A stretch of 9,991 nucleotides of DNA. It comes from Christiangramia sp. Its GTDB lineage: Bacteria; Bacteroidota; Bacteroidia; Flavobacteriales; Flavobacteriaceae. Shown one piece after another: positions 1-7,584 of this stretch (its first letter is position 1; every line of letters begins with the position of its first letter). Made by a program: the position numbers and the translations under genes. The notes under the pieces are model-generated. The model had not been told where the DNA came from, searched no databases, and saw nothing but the letters and a program-made list of their open reading frames with translations. The stretch covers positions 1 to 9,991 of the forward strand of contig JAGXII010000064.1 of the NCBI GenBank assembly GCA_024635735.1, read 5' to 3'.

Positions 1-31
1 GGCCTACGCCCCAGTTTATTTTTATTTTCAT
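1..31 (-). CDS. ccoH: CcoH/FixH family protein, first ten codons only
   Basis: An ATG at 31 begins six bases after the ccoG stop codon and reads MKIKINWGVG before the window ends. A short Lys-rich start followed by a Asn-Trp-Gly motif is how flavobacterial FixH proteins usually begin, just before their single membrane helix. In the family, FixH/CcoH is a small membrane protein that assists assembly or stability of the cbb3 oxidase, and its gene typically follows ccoG. The position, spacing and orientation all fit that order. Only ten residues are visible, so the identification rests mostly on synteny. Confidence 0.7.
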   Translation of the reverse strand, partial: MKIKINWGVG

Positions 32-37
32 AATCTT

Positions 38-1456
38 CTAATTATAAGTTCTTGGTCCCATAAAAGTGGCGCTGGCGGTTTCAATTAATTTGTCGCCGCT
101 ATAAACTTCTATCTCCACCTTATCCTTCTCGTCTTCAAGTGCTGATTTATTAATATTCACGAAAAAAGTTCCTTCTGTTAAACCATTCGCAGGGACTTTC
201 ATATCATTTTCCTTCACCGTTTCAATTTCCCCTTTATGAGAAACCAACCTGAAATGTACATGCTCAAAATCCTGAGAAGTCTTATTGATGAGTTTGTAGG
301 TATATACATTGCTGATGATATTCCCTTCCCGGTGCTCATAAAGCTGTCCCGGCAATCTTAAAATATTGGCTTCTATATCACTTCTTAGGAATAACATTCC
401 CGTAAGCACAGAAATGAGAATGAACAATACCGCGGAATAACCTTTAAGCCTTGGAGTAAATTTAAATTTGGCCTTCTTCTCAATATTCTCTTCGCTTGCA
501 TAGCGAATTAATCCCTTTGGAAGGTCCACGGCTTCCATCATACTATCACAGGCATCGATACATGCAGTACAGTTTACACACTCCAGCTGAGTCCCGTTAC
601 GAATATCTATTCCTGTGGGACATACGTGCACACACTGAAAGCAATCTATACAATCTCCTTTTCCGCTGGCCTCACGGTCCTCGTTCTTCTTGAATTTAGC
701 CCTTCCCTTTTCTTTTTCTCCGCGTTTATGGTCATAGGCAACCACAATAGATTTTGTATCCAGCAACACTCCCTGTAAGCGGCCGTAAGGACAGGCGATA
801 ATACAAACCTGTTCCCTGAACCATGCAAATACAAAATAGAATACTCCCGTAAATATGAGCAAAGAAACAAGTGTGCTTATATGTGCCTGCGGACCATCGA
901 GTATATAAAGTAATAACCGGTCGCTACCAATCAAATAAGCGAGAAAGACATTGGCGATAAGAAAAGAAACGATGAAGAAAATAAACCATTTCAGTCCTTT
1001 CTTTCTAATCTTTTCGCCATTCCAATCCTGTTTTTCAAGGCGTATTTGTTTTCCGCGATCTCCCTCAATCCAGTATTCAATTCTTCGGAATACCATTTCC
1101 ATGAAGATCGTCTGCGGGCATATCCATCCACAAAATATCCTTCCGAAGGCTACCGTGAACAGAAGAATAAAAATCACACCGATAAGCATGATAATTACAA
1201 AAAGATAAAAATCCTGTGGCCAAAAGGTAAATCCGAAGATATTAAACCTGCGCTCCAGCACATTGAACATGAGGAACTGGTGCCCGTTTACCTTTAAAAA
1301 AGGAGAAGTAAATAAAATAGCAAGAAGCAAATAACTTACATACTTACGGTATTCGTAGAATTTTCCTGAGGGTTTTTTGGGGAATACCCAGGACCTTTTT
1401 CCTTCTTTGTCTACCGTTGCTATACTATCTCTAAACTTCTCCTTCTCCTTCACCAT
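38..1456 (-). CDS. ccoG: CcoG/FixG/RdxA, cbb3 oxidase accessory protein (Cu(II) reductase)
   Basis: A 472-residue polytopic membrane iron-sulfur protein. Hydrophobic segments lie near residues 39-55, 83-104, 157-176, 192-212 and 339-356. Paired cysteines occur at 109/113 (CGWICP) and 218/222 (CIIACP), as in NapH-like proteins. Two consecutive 4Fe-4S ligand sets follow, C269-C272-C275-C279 and C293-C296-C299-C303. The part after about residue 360 matches the Ig-like C-terminal domain of FixG proteins. In Rhodobacter capsulatus, CcoG has been shown to reduce Cu(II) to Cu(I) for the CuB site; I infer the same here. Its ATG is seven bases past the ccoP stop and ccoH follows six bases after its own stop, so it is internal to the operon. 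Length is normal and all cluster cysteines are present. Confidence 0.95.
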   Translation of the reverse strand: MVKEKEKFRDSIATVDKEGKRSWVFPKKPSGKFYEYRKYVSYLLLAILFTSPFLKVNGHQFLMFNVLERRFNIFGFTFWPQDFYLFVIIMLIGVIFILLFTVAFGRIFCGWICPQTIFMEMVFRRIEYWIEGDRGKQIRLEKQDWNGEKIRKKGLKWFIFFIVSFLIANVFLAYLIGSDRLLLYILDGPQAHISTLVSLLIFTGVFYFVFAWFREQVCIIACPYGRLQGVLLDTKSIVVAYDHKRGEKEKGRAKFKKNEDREASGKGDCIDCFQCVHVCPTGIDIRNGTQLECVNCTACIDACDSMMEAVDLPKGLIRYASEENIEKKAKFKFTPRLKGYSAVLFILISVLTGMLFLRSDIEANILRLPGQLYEHREGNIISNVYTYKLINKTSQDFEHVHFRLVSHKGEIETVKENDMKVPANGLTEGTFFVNINKSALEDEKDKVEIEVYSGDKLIETASATFMGPRTYN

Positions 1457-1463
1457 GTTTTAA

Positions 1464-2423
1464 TTATTTTTCCGTTTGGCTGTCTTCTATGATCACTTTA
1501 ACACCTTCTTCCGTCTTTTCTACTTCCGTGCTTTCCACAGGAGCATCGGGATCTACCCAAAGCTCTCCCTGCGGCTCTTTAGGATCGGCAGGAGTAGTAC
1601 CTTGGAGGCTGAGCACATAACTCGCCACCTGCGCGATCTGATCTGGTTTCAACTCGGTTTTCCAGGAAACCATTCCTTTTCCGGGGCGACCTCCTTCTGA
1701 GATCGTATGGAATACGTTTTTGATACCACCTCCAAGGATCCAGTAGTCATCGGTAAGGTTAGGCCCAATTCCTCCACCGGCATCAACTTTATGACAGGCG
1801 ATACAGTTCGCCTCAAAAGTGTTTTTCCCGGCACTAATATCTTCATCTGCCGTTAAGAGTTCCACCGTGTTTGCATCTACAAGGCCTTTGGCGTTCTTTT
1901 TATATTCTTCTACCGCTGCTTTTGCTTCAGCAACCTCCTGTAGATATTCTTCCTTTTGAGTGGCTCCGTCAAAAATGTGGTATTTTGCCAGGTAGACAAA
2001 AGCGAAGATTATACTTGCATAAAACCCATAAAGCCACCATGGCGGAAGGTTGTTATCCAGCTCCCTGATCCCATCGTAATTATGGTCCAGAATGATCTCC
2101 TCTTCTTTTTCCAGAGGCTTTTTGTCGAGAAGTTTCTTATAGGTCTTTTTCCACCAACTATACTTTTCAGCTTGTTTCTTCGCTATGGCCTCGTCATATT
2201 TTAATTTCGCATCGGGCTTAAGCGAATTATAAAGCACTTTTTCCAGTGAAGCTATCGAGACTTCTATGGCAATTGCAATAATCACAACTACTGCAAGAAT
2301 TAACCATAATATGGGATAGCTCTCAAAGGCAGAACTTTCACCTGTGTCAAGAGTGGCTTCAGCAAGAAATACAGCCAGCCCCGTAAGTCCAAGAATTCTT
2401 AATACTGAGAATAATCTCTTCAT
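1464..2423 (-). CDS. ccoP: cbb3-type cytochrome c oxidase subunit III, CcoP, with a single haem c
   Basis: A 319-residue membrane-anchored cytochrome c. The start chosen is the ATG at 2423 (MKRLFSVLRILG), one base after the ccoQ stop; an ATG 60 bases further upstream is in frame but would overlap ccoQ and adds a non-conserved hydrophilic stretch. Residues 5-22 and 37-58 are hydrophobic. A charged Lys/Glu-rich stretch follows at 60-115. Residues 111-150 match the FixP N-terminal domain (LDHNYDGI, then LPPWWLYGFYASIIF as a membrane helix). One cytochrome c domain follows, with C207-I-A-C210-H211 and probable axial M251, and an acidic tail from about 275. Proteobacterial CcoP normally has two CxxCH domains; here only one exists. 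Its role is to pass electrons from periplasmic donors toward the CcoO haem. Confidence 0.94.
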   Translation of the reverse strand: MKRLFSVLRILGLTGLAVFLAEATLDTGESSAFESYPILWLILAVVVIIAIAIEVSIASLEKVLYNSLKPDAKLKYDEAIAKKQAEKYSWWKKTYKKLLDKKPLEKEEEIILDHNYDGIRELDNNLPPWWLYGFYASIIFAFVYLAKYHIFDGATQKEEYLQEVAEAKAAVEEYKKNAKGLVDANTVELLTADEDISAGKNTFEANCIACHKVDAGGGIGPNLTDDYWILGGGIKNVFHTISEGGRPGKGMVSWKTELKPDQIAQVASYVLSLQGTTPADPKEPQGELWVDPDAPVESTEVEKTEEGVKVIIEDSQTEK

Positions 2424-2424
2424 A

Positions 2425-2640
2425 TCAGTCGATTTTTTGGTTATCAAAATCAGTCTCCATTTCTCCATTATCTTCCAAATCAAGCGGCAGATTACTAACT
2501 TCTTTTATATACTCTTTCCTTGCGGTCACCACCCACCAGAAAAGGGCGGTAAAAAAAAGAAAGAAGATGAGCAGGGAAATTATAGGATAGATTTCAACTC
2601 CTTCTATACTTTCCAGCGGTCCTTTTACAAATTTTAGCAT
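2425..2640 (-). CDS. ccoQ: small cbb3 oxidase subunit CcoQ/FixQ
   Basis: A 71-residue protein with a short N-terminus, one hydrophobic helix at about residues 17-39 (YPIISLLIFFLFFTALFWW) and a charged, acidic C-terminal tail. Size, topology and position between ccoNO and ccoP are those of CcoQ, a small subunit that stabilises the oxidase and helps CcoP associate with the core. Sequence motifs are few, so the call relies on topology and synteny plus the aromatic end of the helix followed by a Lys/Arg-containing segment, typical of FixQ. It starts 17 bases after the ccoNO stop and ends one base before the ccoP start, suggesting translational coupling with ccoP. Confidence 0.85.
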   Translation of the reverse strand: MLKFVKGPLESIEGVEIYPIISLLIFFLFFTALFWWVVTARKEYIKEVSNLPLDLEDNGEMETDFDNQKID

Positions 2641-2657
2641 GATACTTTAGTTTTTAA

Positions 2658-4847
2658 TTATTTTGTGTTCGATAGGTCCTCTGCCTTGATATCAGTTCCA
2701 AGTCTTTGCAGATATGCAATAAGAGCCACTATTTCACGGTCACGCATTTGGGTGAATTCTATACCGTTTTCTTTAGCATATTTCTTATCAGCCTCATAGG
2801 TAGACGCAAAATCGGGATCTGAATAAAGGTTCTTTTCGATCTCAGTTCCCTGCTCTTCCATCCATTCCTGGGCTCTGGTGATCTCCTCATCGGTATAAGG
2901 AACACCAAGAGTTTGCATTGCCCTCATTTTATTTTCAGTATCCGATTTGTCAAGTTCGTCCTTCACCAGCCATTTATAACTTGGCATAATGGAGCCTGAA
3001 GAGGTACTCTGCGGATCGTACATGTGGTTTAAGTGCCAGTTATCGGAGTATTTCTGACCAATCCGATGAAGATCGGGACCTGTTCTTTTACTTCCCCAAA
3101 GAAACGGATGATCATACCTGTATTCACCAGCTTTTGAATATTCTCCATATCGCTCCACTTCACTTCTAAAAGGCCTTATCATCTGAGAGTGGCAGGAGAC
3201 ACACCCCTCACGAATATATATATCACGACCTTCAAGTTCCAGTGGCGTATATGGCTTTACACTTGAGATTACAGGAACATATTCATCTACCATTAAAGAA
3301 GGGATGATTTGTACCATACCCCCAATTAGAATTGCGATAGTTGCATATATAGTTAGCTTCACCGGACGTCTTTCCAGCCAGCTATGCCAGGCTTCTCCGG
3401 AAGTACGATGTTTGGTCACTTTTTGAAGAGCCGCGGCTTCTGCCAGTTCGTCTTCAACCTGGCTACCCTGGCGGATAGTCTTCACGATATTATATAGCAT
3501 TACAAAAGCACCAAGGATATAAAGACTTCCACCAATCGCACGCATCCAGTACATCGGGATGATCTGTGTTACTGTTTCAAGGAAGTTTCCATAAGTAAGT
3601 GTGCCGTCCGGATTAAACTGTTTCCACATGGATGCCTGTACAAACCCGGCAACATACATGGGCAGTGTGTACATGATAATACCCAAAGTACCTATCCAGA
3701 AATGAGCGTTAGCTAACTTTAAGGACCAGAGTTTAGTTTTAAATAGTCGTGGTACAAGCCAGTAAACCATTCCGAAAGTGAGGAATCCGTTCCAGGCAAG
3801 TGCGCCCACGTGAACGTGAGCAATGATCCAGTCGCTGAAGTGGGCAATAGCATTTACGTTTTTAAGTGAAAGCATAGGGCCTTCAAAGGTTGCCATCCCG
3901 TAACCAGTAATTGCAACCACCATAAATTTAAGAACCGGATCTACTCTTACCTTATCCCAGGCTCCTCGTAAAGTCAGTAAACCATTGATCATACCTCCCC
4001 AGGATGGGAAAAGTAACATTACAGAGAAAGCAACACCCAGGTTTTGAGCCCAATCTGGAAGTGCTGTATAAAGAAGATGGTGAGGTCCTGCCCAGATATA
4101 TATAAATATCAGAGACCAGAAATGTACAATTGAAAGTCTATATGAATAAACCGGTCTGTTGGCGGCTTTCGGTACAAAATAATACATCAATCCCAGGAAA
4201 GGGGTTGTAAGGAAAAACGCTACGGCATTATGGCCGTACCACCACTGAACCAACGCATCCTGAACTCCCGAATAAATTGAATAACTCTTAAAAGCGCTGA
4301 CAGGAATTTCAATATTATTAAAAATATGAAGCACAGCAACGGTTACAAAGGTTGCGAGATAAAACCAGATCGCCACATACAGGTGTCGCTGCCTCCTTTT
4401 GATCATGGTACCAATCAGGTTAATACCAAAAGCGACCCAAATTACCGCGATCGCGATATCGAAAGGCCATTCCAGCTCAGCGTATTCTTTAGAAGAAGTA
4501 TATCCCAGCGGTAAGGTTATCGCCGCTCCTACAATAATAAGTTGCCAGCCCCAGAAGTTAATATTACTCAGTACATCACTGAACATTCTCGCTTTGAGCA
4601 ATCGCTGGGTTGAATAATACACGCCCGCAAAAATGGCATTCCCTACAAATGCAAAGATCACCGCATTAGTGTGCAGTGGTCTTAAACGCCCGAAGCTTAG
4701 CCATGGAATTCCTTCTGTAGCATAAGGAAAAATAAACATAAAGGCGAGCAAAAGCCCAACGCTCATACCTATGATACCCCAGAACATTGTGGCAATAATA
4801 AATTTCTTTACGATCTTATTATCGTAATAAAACTGCTGTACTTCCAT
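2658..4847 (-). CDS. ccoNO: cbb3-type cytochrome c oxidase, fused catalytic subunit CcoN and monohaem subunit CcoO
   Basis: A 729-residue fusion. Residues 1 to about 455 are CcoN, the haem-copper oxidase core with about 12 membrane helices. Expected ligands are present: H59 (low-spin haem b), H206, H256 and H257 (CuB), Y250 as the probable cross-linked tyrosine, and H344/H346 in AHVHVG (haem b3 and haem b). A hydrophilic linker at about 458-495 leads into the CcoO part: anchor helix near 497-517, C549-V-S-C552-H553 haem c motif with the typical following SQMIRP, and probable axial M621 (GSIMPSYKWL). It reduces oxygen to water at high affinity while conserving proton motive force. Separate genes are usual in Proteobacteria; fusion is known in Bacteroidota. 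The reading frame is uninterrupted, so this is not a frameshift artefact. It starts two bases after ccoS stops. Confidence 0.97.
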   Translation of the reverse strand: MEVQQFYYDNKIVKKFIIATMFWGIIGMSVGLLLAFMFIFPYATEGIPWLSFGRLRPLHTNAVIFAFVGNAIFAGVYYSTQRLLKARMFSDVLSNINFWGWQLIIVGAAITLPLGYTSSKEYAELEWPFDIAIAVIWVAFGINLIGTMIKRRQRHLYVAIWFYLATFVTVAVLHIFNNIEIPVSAFKSYSIYSGVQDALVQWWYGHNAVAFFLTTPFLGLMYYFVPKAANRPVYSYRLSIVHFWSLIFIYIWAGPHHLLYTALPDWAQNLGVAFSVMLLFPSWGGMINGLLTLRGAWDKVRVDPVLKFMVVAITGYGMATFEGPMLSLKNVNAIAHFSDWIIAHVHVGALAWNGFLTFGMVYWLVPRLFKTKLWSLKLANAHFWIGTLGIIMYTLPMYVAGFVQASMWKQFNPDGTLTYGNFLETVTQIIPMYWMRAIGGSLYILGAFVMLYNIVKTIRQGSQVEDELAEAAALQKVTKHRTSGEAWHSWLERRPVKLTIYATIAILIGGMVQIIPSLMVDEYVPVISSVKPYTPLELEGRDIYIREGCVSCHSQMIRPFRSEVERYGEYSKAGEYRYDHPFLWGSKRTGPDLHRIGQKYSDNWHLNHMYDPQSTSSGSIMPSYKWLVKDELDKSDTENKMRAMQTLGVPYTDEEITRAQEWMEEQGTEIEKNLYSDPDFASTYEADKKYAKENGIEFTQMRDREIVALIAYLQRLGTDIKAEDLSNTK

Positions 4848-4849
4848 AA

Positions 4850-5044
4850 TTAATTTGATTTCACTTTATTGACTGAAGATTCTTTTTCAGAATCGGGTTT
4901 TACCAGTTCATCCTCAAAAAGCATCCTTACCGAAGGTGTATAAACATCGTCATACTGCCCATCCTTTACAGAAAGGATAAAAGCAACGAAAAAGATAAGC
5001 GCTACCACGACGCTTACTGCCAGTAACATGTATATAATGCTCAT
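4850..5044 (-). CDS. ccoS: cbb3 oxidase assembly protein CcoS
   Basis: A 64-residue protein with one N-terminal membrane helix (about residues 3-24) and a short polar tail. The segment after the helix, with Asp-Gly-Gln-Tyr-Asp-Asp and then RMLFEDE at 40-46, is the recognisable CcoS signature. CcoS is needed for insertion of haem b and CuB into the oxidase core, acting at the inner membrane. It is the first gene of the ccoS-NO-Q-P-G-H run: the stop codon is two bases from the ccoNO start, while upstream lies a 72-base gap containing a strong promoter candidate. No Shine-Dalgarno is visible; the leader is A-rich (ACTAAAACA before ATG), normal for Bacteroidota. Confidence 0.93.
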   Translation of the reverse strand: MSIIYMLLAVSVVVALIFFVAFILSVKDGQYDDVYTPSVRMLFEDELVKPDSEKESSVNKVKSN

Positions 5045-5062
5045 TGTTTTAGTTTATGGGTG

Positions 5063-5105
5063 TAAAAGTATTTTCTGAATGGCGCCTAAAAAATGACAAT
5101 TGTCA
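5063..5105 (-). promoter_or_regulatory. candidate Crp/Fnr-activated promoter of ccoS-NOQPGH
   Basis: The gap between ccoI and ccoS holds a perfect 12-bp palindrome, TGACAATTGTCA (5094-5105), with the TGA-N6-TCA core of Crp/Fnr operators. On the minus strand, 23 nt after it lies TACTTTTA (5070-5063), seven of eight matches to the Bacteroidota -7 consensus TAnnTTTG. With the -7 element centred at -7, the box centre falls near -40, the class II activator position, and the leader is about 15 nt. A T6 run follows the palindrome, where a -33 element would sit. The same layout occurs before ccoI and uspA. The short stem plus T run could alternatively act as a weak terminator for ccoI. The promoter is inferred from pattern only. 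Confidence 0.65.
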
Positions 5106-5116
5106 GCTTTAAGGTT

Positions 5117-7507
5117 TTATTTGGTTTTCAGCCCGCTGGCTATTTGTTGAGTTGAAAATGTAGTAAAAAGCACTATGCTTATTGAGCTTAAAGGCATCAG
5201 GATGGCTGCGACTACGGGCATAAGGTTACCGGTTACGGCAAACCCAAGCCCCAGAAGATTGTAAGATAAAGAGAGTATAAAACTCCAGTGAATGATGGAA
5301 ATCCCCTTAGAGGACAAACGGATGAATTCATGAAATTTTGAAAACATCGAAGCATCAAGGATCCCGTCACAGGCTGGTGAAAAAACGTTGATATTTTCAG
5401 AAATCACTATCCCCACATCACTTTGCGCCAGTGCTCCGGCATCATTAAGACCGTCACCCACCATCATCACCTTCTTGCCTCTTTGCTGAAGTTTTTTAAT
5501 GAATTCAAGCTTATCACCAGGTCGCTGATTAAAATACATGGCAGTTCCCGCCGGTAACAGCTCCTGAAGTTTTTGCTTTTCCCCTTCATTATCCCCGGAA
5601 AGAATAATAAGCTCCTTCCCGGCCGATAGTTTTTCAAAAACATCCTCTACTCCATTGCGATAGGAATTATGAAAAGTGAAGCAACCTTTATAATTATCAT
5701 TAGAACTAACATGGACCGATGTCTTTTCCAGGGTGCCTTCTGCAACCGGTTTATTTCCAACAAAGGCTGCAGATCCTATTTTTAGTTTTTTATCTCCGTA
5801 GTCACTCTCAATTCCCTGGCCTGAAAATTCCTGAAAAACTTCAGGCGTTTTTATGCTATTCCTGTCTAAAATGGAATACAACGCCCGGCTCAGCGGGTGA
5901 TTGGAAGCACGCAGACTACCACCAAGCATTTCCAGTTCTTCTTCGGCAAGCTCCAGTCCATCATAACAAATACTGTTTTGCTTATTTGTGGTGATGGTAC
6001 CCGTTTTATCGAAAACCACGGTATCTATTTTCGCGACCTGCTCAATAACCGAAGCCTCCTTTAGGTAAAGTTTATTTTTACCAAAGATGCGCAGCAGGTT
6101 TCCTAAAGTGAAAGGGGCTGCCAGAGCGATAGCGCAGGGACACGCGATAATCAATACGGCTGTGAAAACATTAAGTGCTTTTGATGGATCATAAAACATC
6201 CAGAAAGCGGCAGAAAGTATTGCAACACTTAAAACACTTACAGTGAACCGTTTACTAATTTTATTGGTGAGCGACTGGAAACCGCTGTTTTTATCCTTTT
6301 TAAAAACCTCATCGCTCCAGAGTTGGGTGAGATAACTTTGCTGTACTTCCTTCAAGGCTTCCACCTCGATAATACCCCCCAGTTGTCTTCCGCCCGAATA
6401 GAGTTTATCACCACTCTTCTTTTCAACAGCTTCAGCCTCGCCGGTCACAAAACTGTAATCTATACGGGCCTCTCCTTTAATGAGAATGGCATCCATGGGG
6501 ATGAGCTCCTCATTTCTAATAATTATACGATCTCCTTTTTGAACCTTATAGACCTGTACCTGTTCTTCAGTAATTTGTTCACCATCATCCTTTATTCTGG
6601 TGACGGCGATGGGAAAATAGGATTTATAATCTCTTTCAAAAGACAGGAAAGCATAGGTTTTGTGCTGAAAGAATCTTCCCAGAAGCAGAAAGAAAACGAG
6701 TCCGCTAAGGCTATCGAAAAAGCCGGTTCCCGTATTCATTATAATTTCTGCAGTGCTTCTAATAAACAATACACTTATTCCAAGAGCGATAGGCACATCA
6801 ATATTCAAAATCCGGGAACGCAAACCTTTAAAGGCCGAAATAAAATAATCACTCCCTGAATAAAACACCACAGGAAGAGAAAAACTGAACATTAGCCAGC
6901 GAAATATATGCTTGAACTGGTCCAGCCAGAATTCATTGATCTCAAAATATTCGGGAAACGAAAGGAACATAATATTCCCGAAAGCAAAGCCCGCGACACC
7001 CAGTTTATAAATAAGGCTGCGATTAATATTCTCCTTTTTACTCTCGTAATTTTCCAGAGAAATATAGGGTTCATAACCTATTCGGGAGAGAAGTAACACC
7101 AGTGATTTCAGTGAAATCTCTTCGGCTGAAAAGCTTATCCTTACCTTTTTCTGTGGAAAATCGACCTGAGAACTGCGAACTCCTTTTTGAAGTTTATGAA
7201 GGTTTTCAAGTATCCATATACATGAACTGCAATGAATAGAAGGGATTAGAAAGGAAATGATTTTCACATTCCCATCATCAAACTCTAGAAGTTTTTCGGC
7301 TATTTCAGCATTATCAAGAAAATCGTATTTACTTTCCTGGATTTTCGGGGAAATACCGGGAGTATTTTCCAGCTTATAATAATACGAGAGATCATTATTC
7401 TCAAAAATTTCGAAAACGGTTTTACATCCGCTACAACAGAATGGCTTTTCCTGAAATACCAGGCTGTCCTCTCTACATTCATCACCACAGTGAAAACAAT
7501 TTTCCAT
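5117..7507 (-). CDS. ccoI: CcoI/FixI-type copper P1B-ATPase for cbb3 oxidase assembly
   Basis: A 796-residue heavy-metal P-type ATPase. Order of elements: an N-terminal cysteine-rich metal-binding domain (C4, C7, C24, C25, C28); an HMA-like domain with C93-S-S-C96; transmembrane helices starting near 165; actuator domain with TGE at 355-357; transport motif C456-P-C458; phosphorylation site D500 in DKTGT; the HP pair at 537-538; GDGLND at 684-689; and two C-terminal helices (about 735-785). It is expected to move Cu(I) from the cytoplasm outward to supply CuB of CcoN, as known for CcoI/FixI. All catalytic motifs are intact. The additional N-terminal cysteine domain is usual in this subgroup and separates it from simple CopA. 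It lies between uspA and ccoS, each side separated by a gap carrying its own promoter candidate, so it may be transcribed alone as well as by read-through. Confidence 0.96.
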   Translation of the reverse strand: MENCFHCGDECREDSLVFQEKPFCCSGCKTVFEIFENNDLSYYYKLENTPGISPKIQESKYDFLDNAEIAEKLLEFDDGNVKIISFLIPSIHCSSCIWILENLHKLQKGVRSSQVDFPQKKVRISFSAEEISLKSLVLLLSRIGYEPYISLENYESKKENINRSLIYKLGVAGFAFGNIMFLSFPEYFEINEFWLDQFKHIFRWLMFSFSLPVVFYSGSDYFISAFKGLRSRILNIDVPIALGISVLFIRSTAEIIMNTGTGFFDSLSGLVFFLLLGRFFQHKTYAFLSFERDYKSYFPIAVTRIKDDGEQITEEQVQVYKVQKGDRIIIRNEELIPMDAILIKGEARIDYSFVTGEAEAVEKKSGDKLYSGGRQLGGIIEVEALKEVQQSYLTQLWSDEVFKKDKNSGFQSLTNKISKRFTVSVLSVAILSAAFWMFYDPSKALNVFTAVLIIACPCAIALAAPFTLGNLLRIFGKNKLYLKEASVIEQVAKIDTVVFDKTGTITTNKQNSICYDGLELAEEELEMLGGSLRASNHPLSRALYSILDRNSIKTPEVFQEFSGQGIESDYGDKKLKIGSAAFVGNKPVAEGTLEKTSVHVSSNDNYKGCFTFHNSYRNGVEDVFEKLSAGKELIILSGDNEGEKQKLQELLPAGTAMYFNQRPGDKLEFIKKLQQRGKKVMMVGDGLNDAGALAQSDVGIVISENINVFSPACDGILDASMFSKFHEFIRLSSKGISIIHWSFILSLSYNLLGLGFAVTGNLMPVVAAILMPLSSISIVLFTTFSTQQIASGLKTK

Positions 7508-7529
7508 AAAGAAACAGGATTATAATGGC

Positions 7530-7572
7530 CAAAAATGGGAATTAGACTATAAAAAAAGTATGATGAAAATCA
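7530..7572 (-). promoter_or_regulatory. candidate Crp/Fnr-activated promoter of ccoI
   Basis: The 77-base gap between uspA and ccoI contains, on the minus strand, TGATTTTCATCA (7572-7561), an inverted repeat TGAT-N4-ATCA that is the inner part of the classical FNR box. After 23 nt comes CATTTTTG (7537-7530), seven of eight matches to TAnnTTTG. The predicted start of transcription is about 19 nt before the ccoI ATG, placing the box near -40. Spacing from box to -7 element is identical to that in front of ccoS and uspA. A T-rich stretch directly follows the box. Regulator identity is inferred. Confidence 0.65.
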
Positions 7573-7584
7573 GGCTTCAGGGAT

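Noticed and set aside
2424..2483. Upstream in-frame ATG codons that would lengthen CcoP by 20 residues
   Set aside because: They lie inside ccoQ, and the extra segment is polar and not CcoP-like. The ATG at 2423, one base after the ccoQ stop, gives a sensible N-terminal hydrophobic segment.
6323..6859. Open plus-strand frame of 178 codons opposite ccoI
   Set aside because: It lies wholly antisense to the conserved P-type ATPase, shows no recognisable domain, has low-complexity composition and no promoter. It is a shadow of the ccoI codons.
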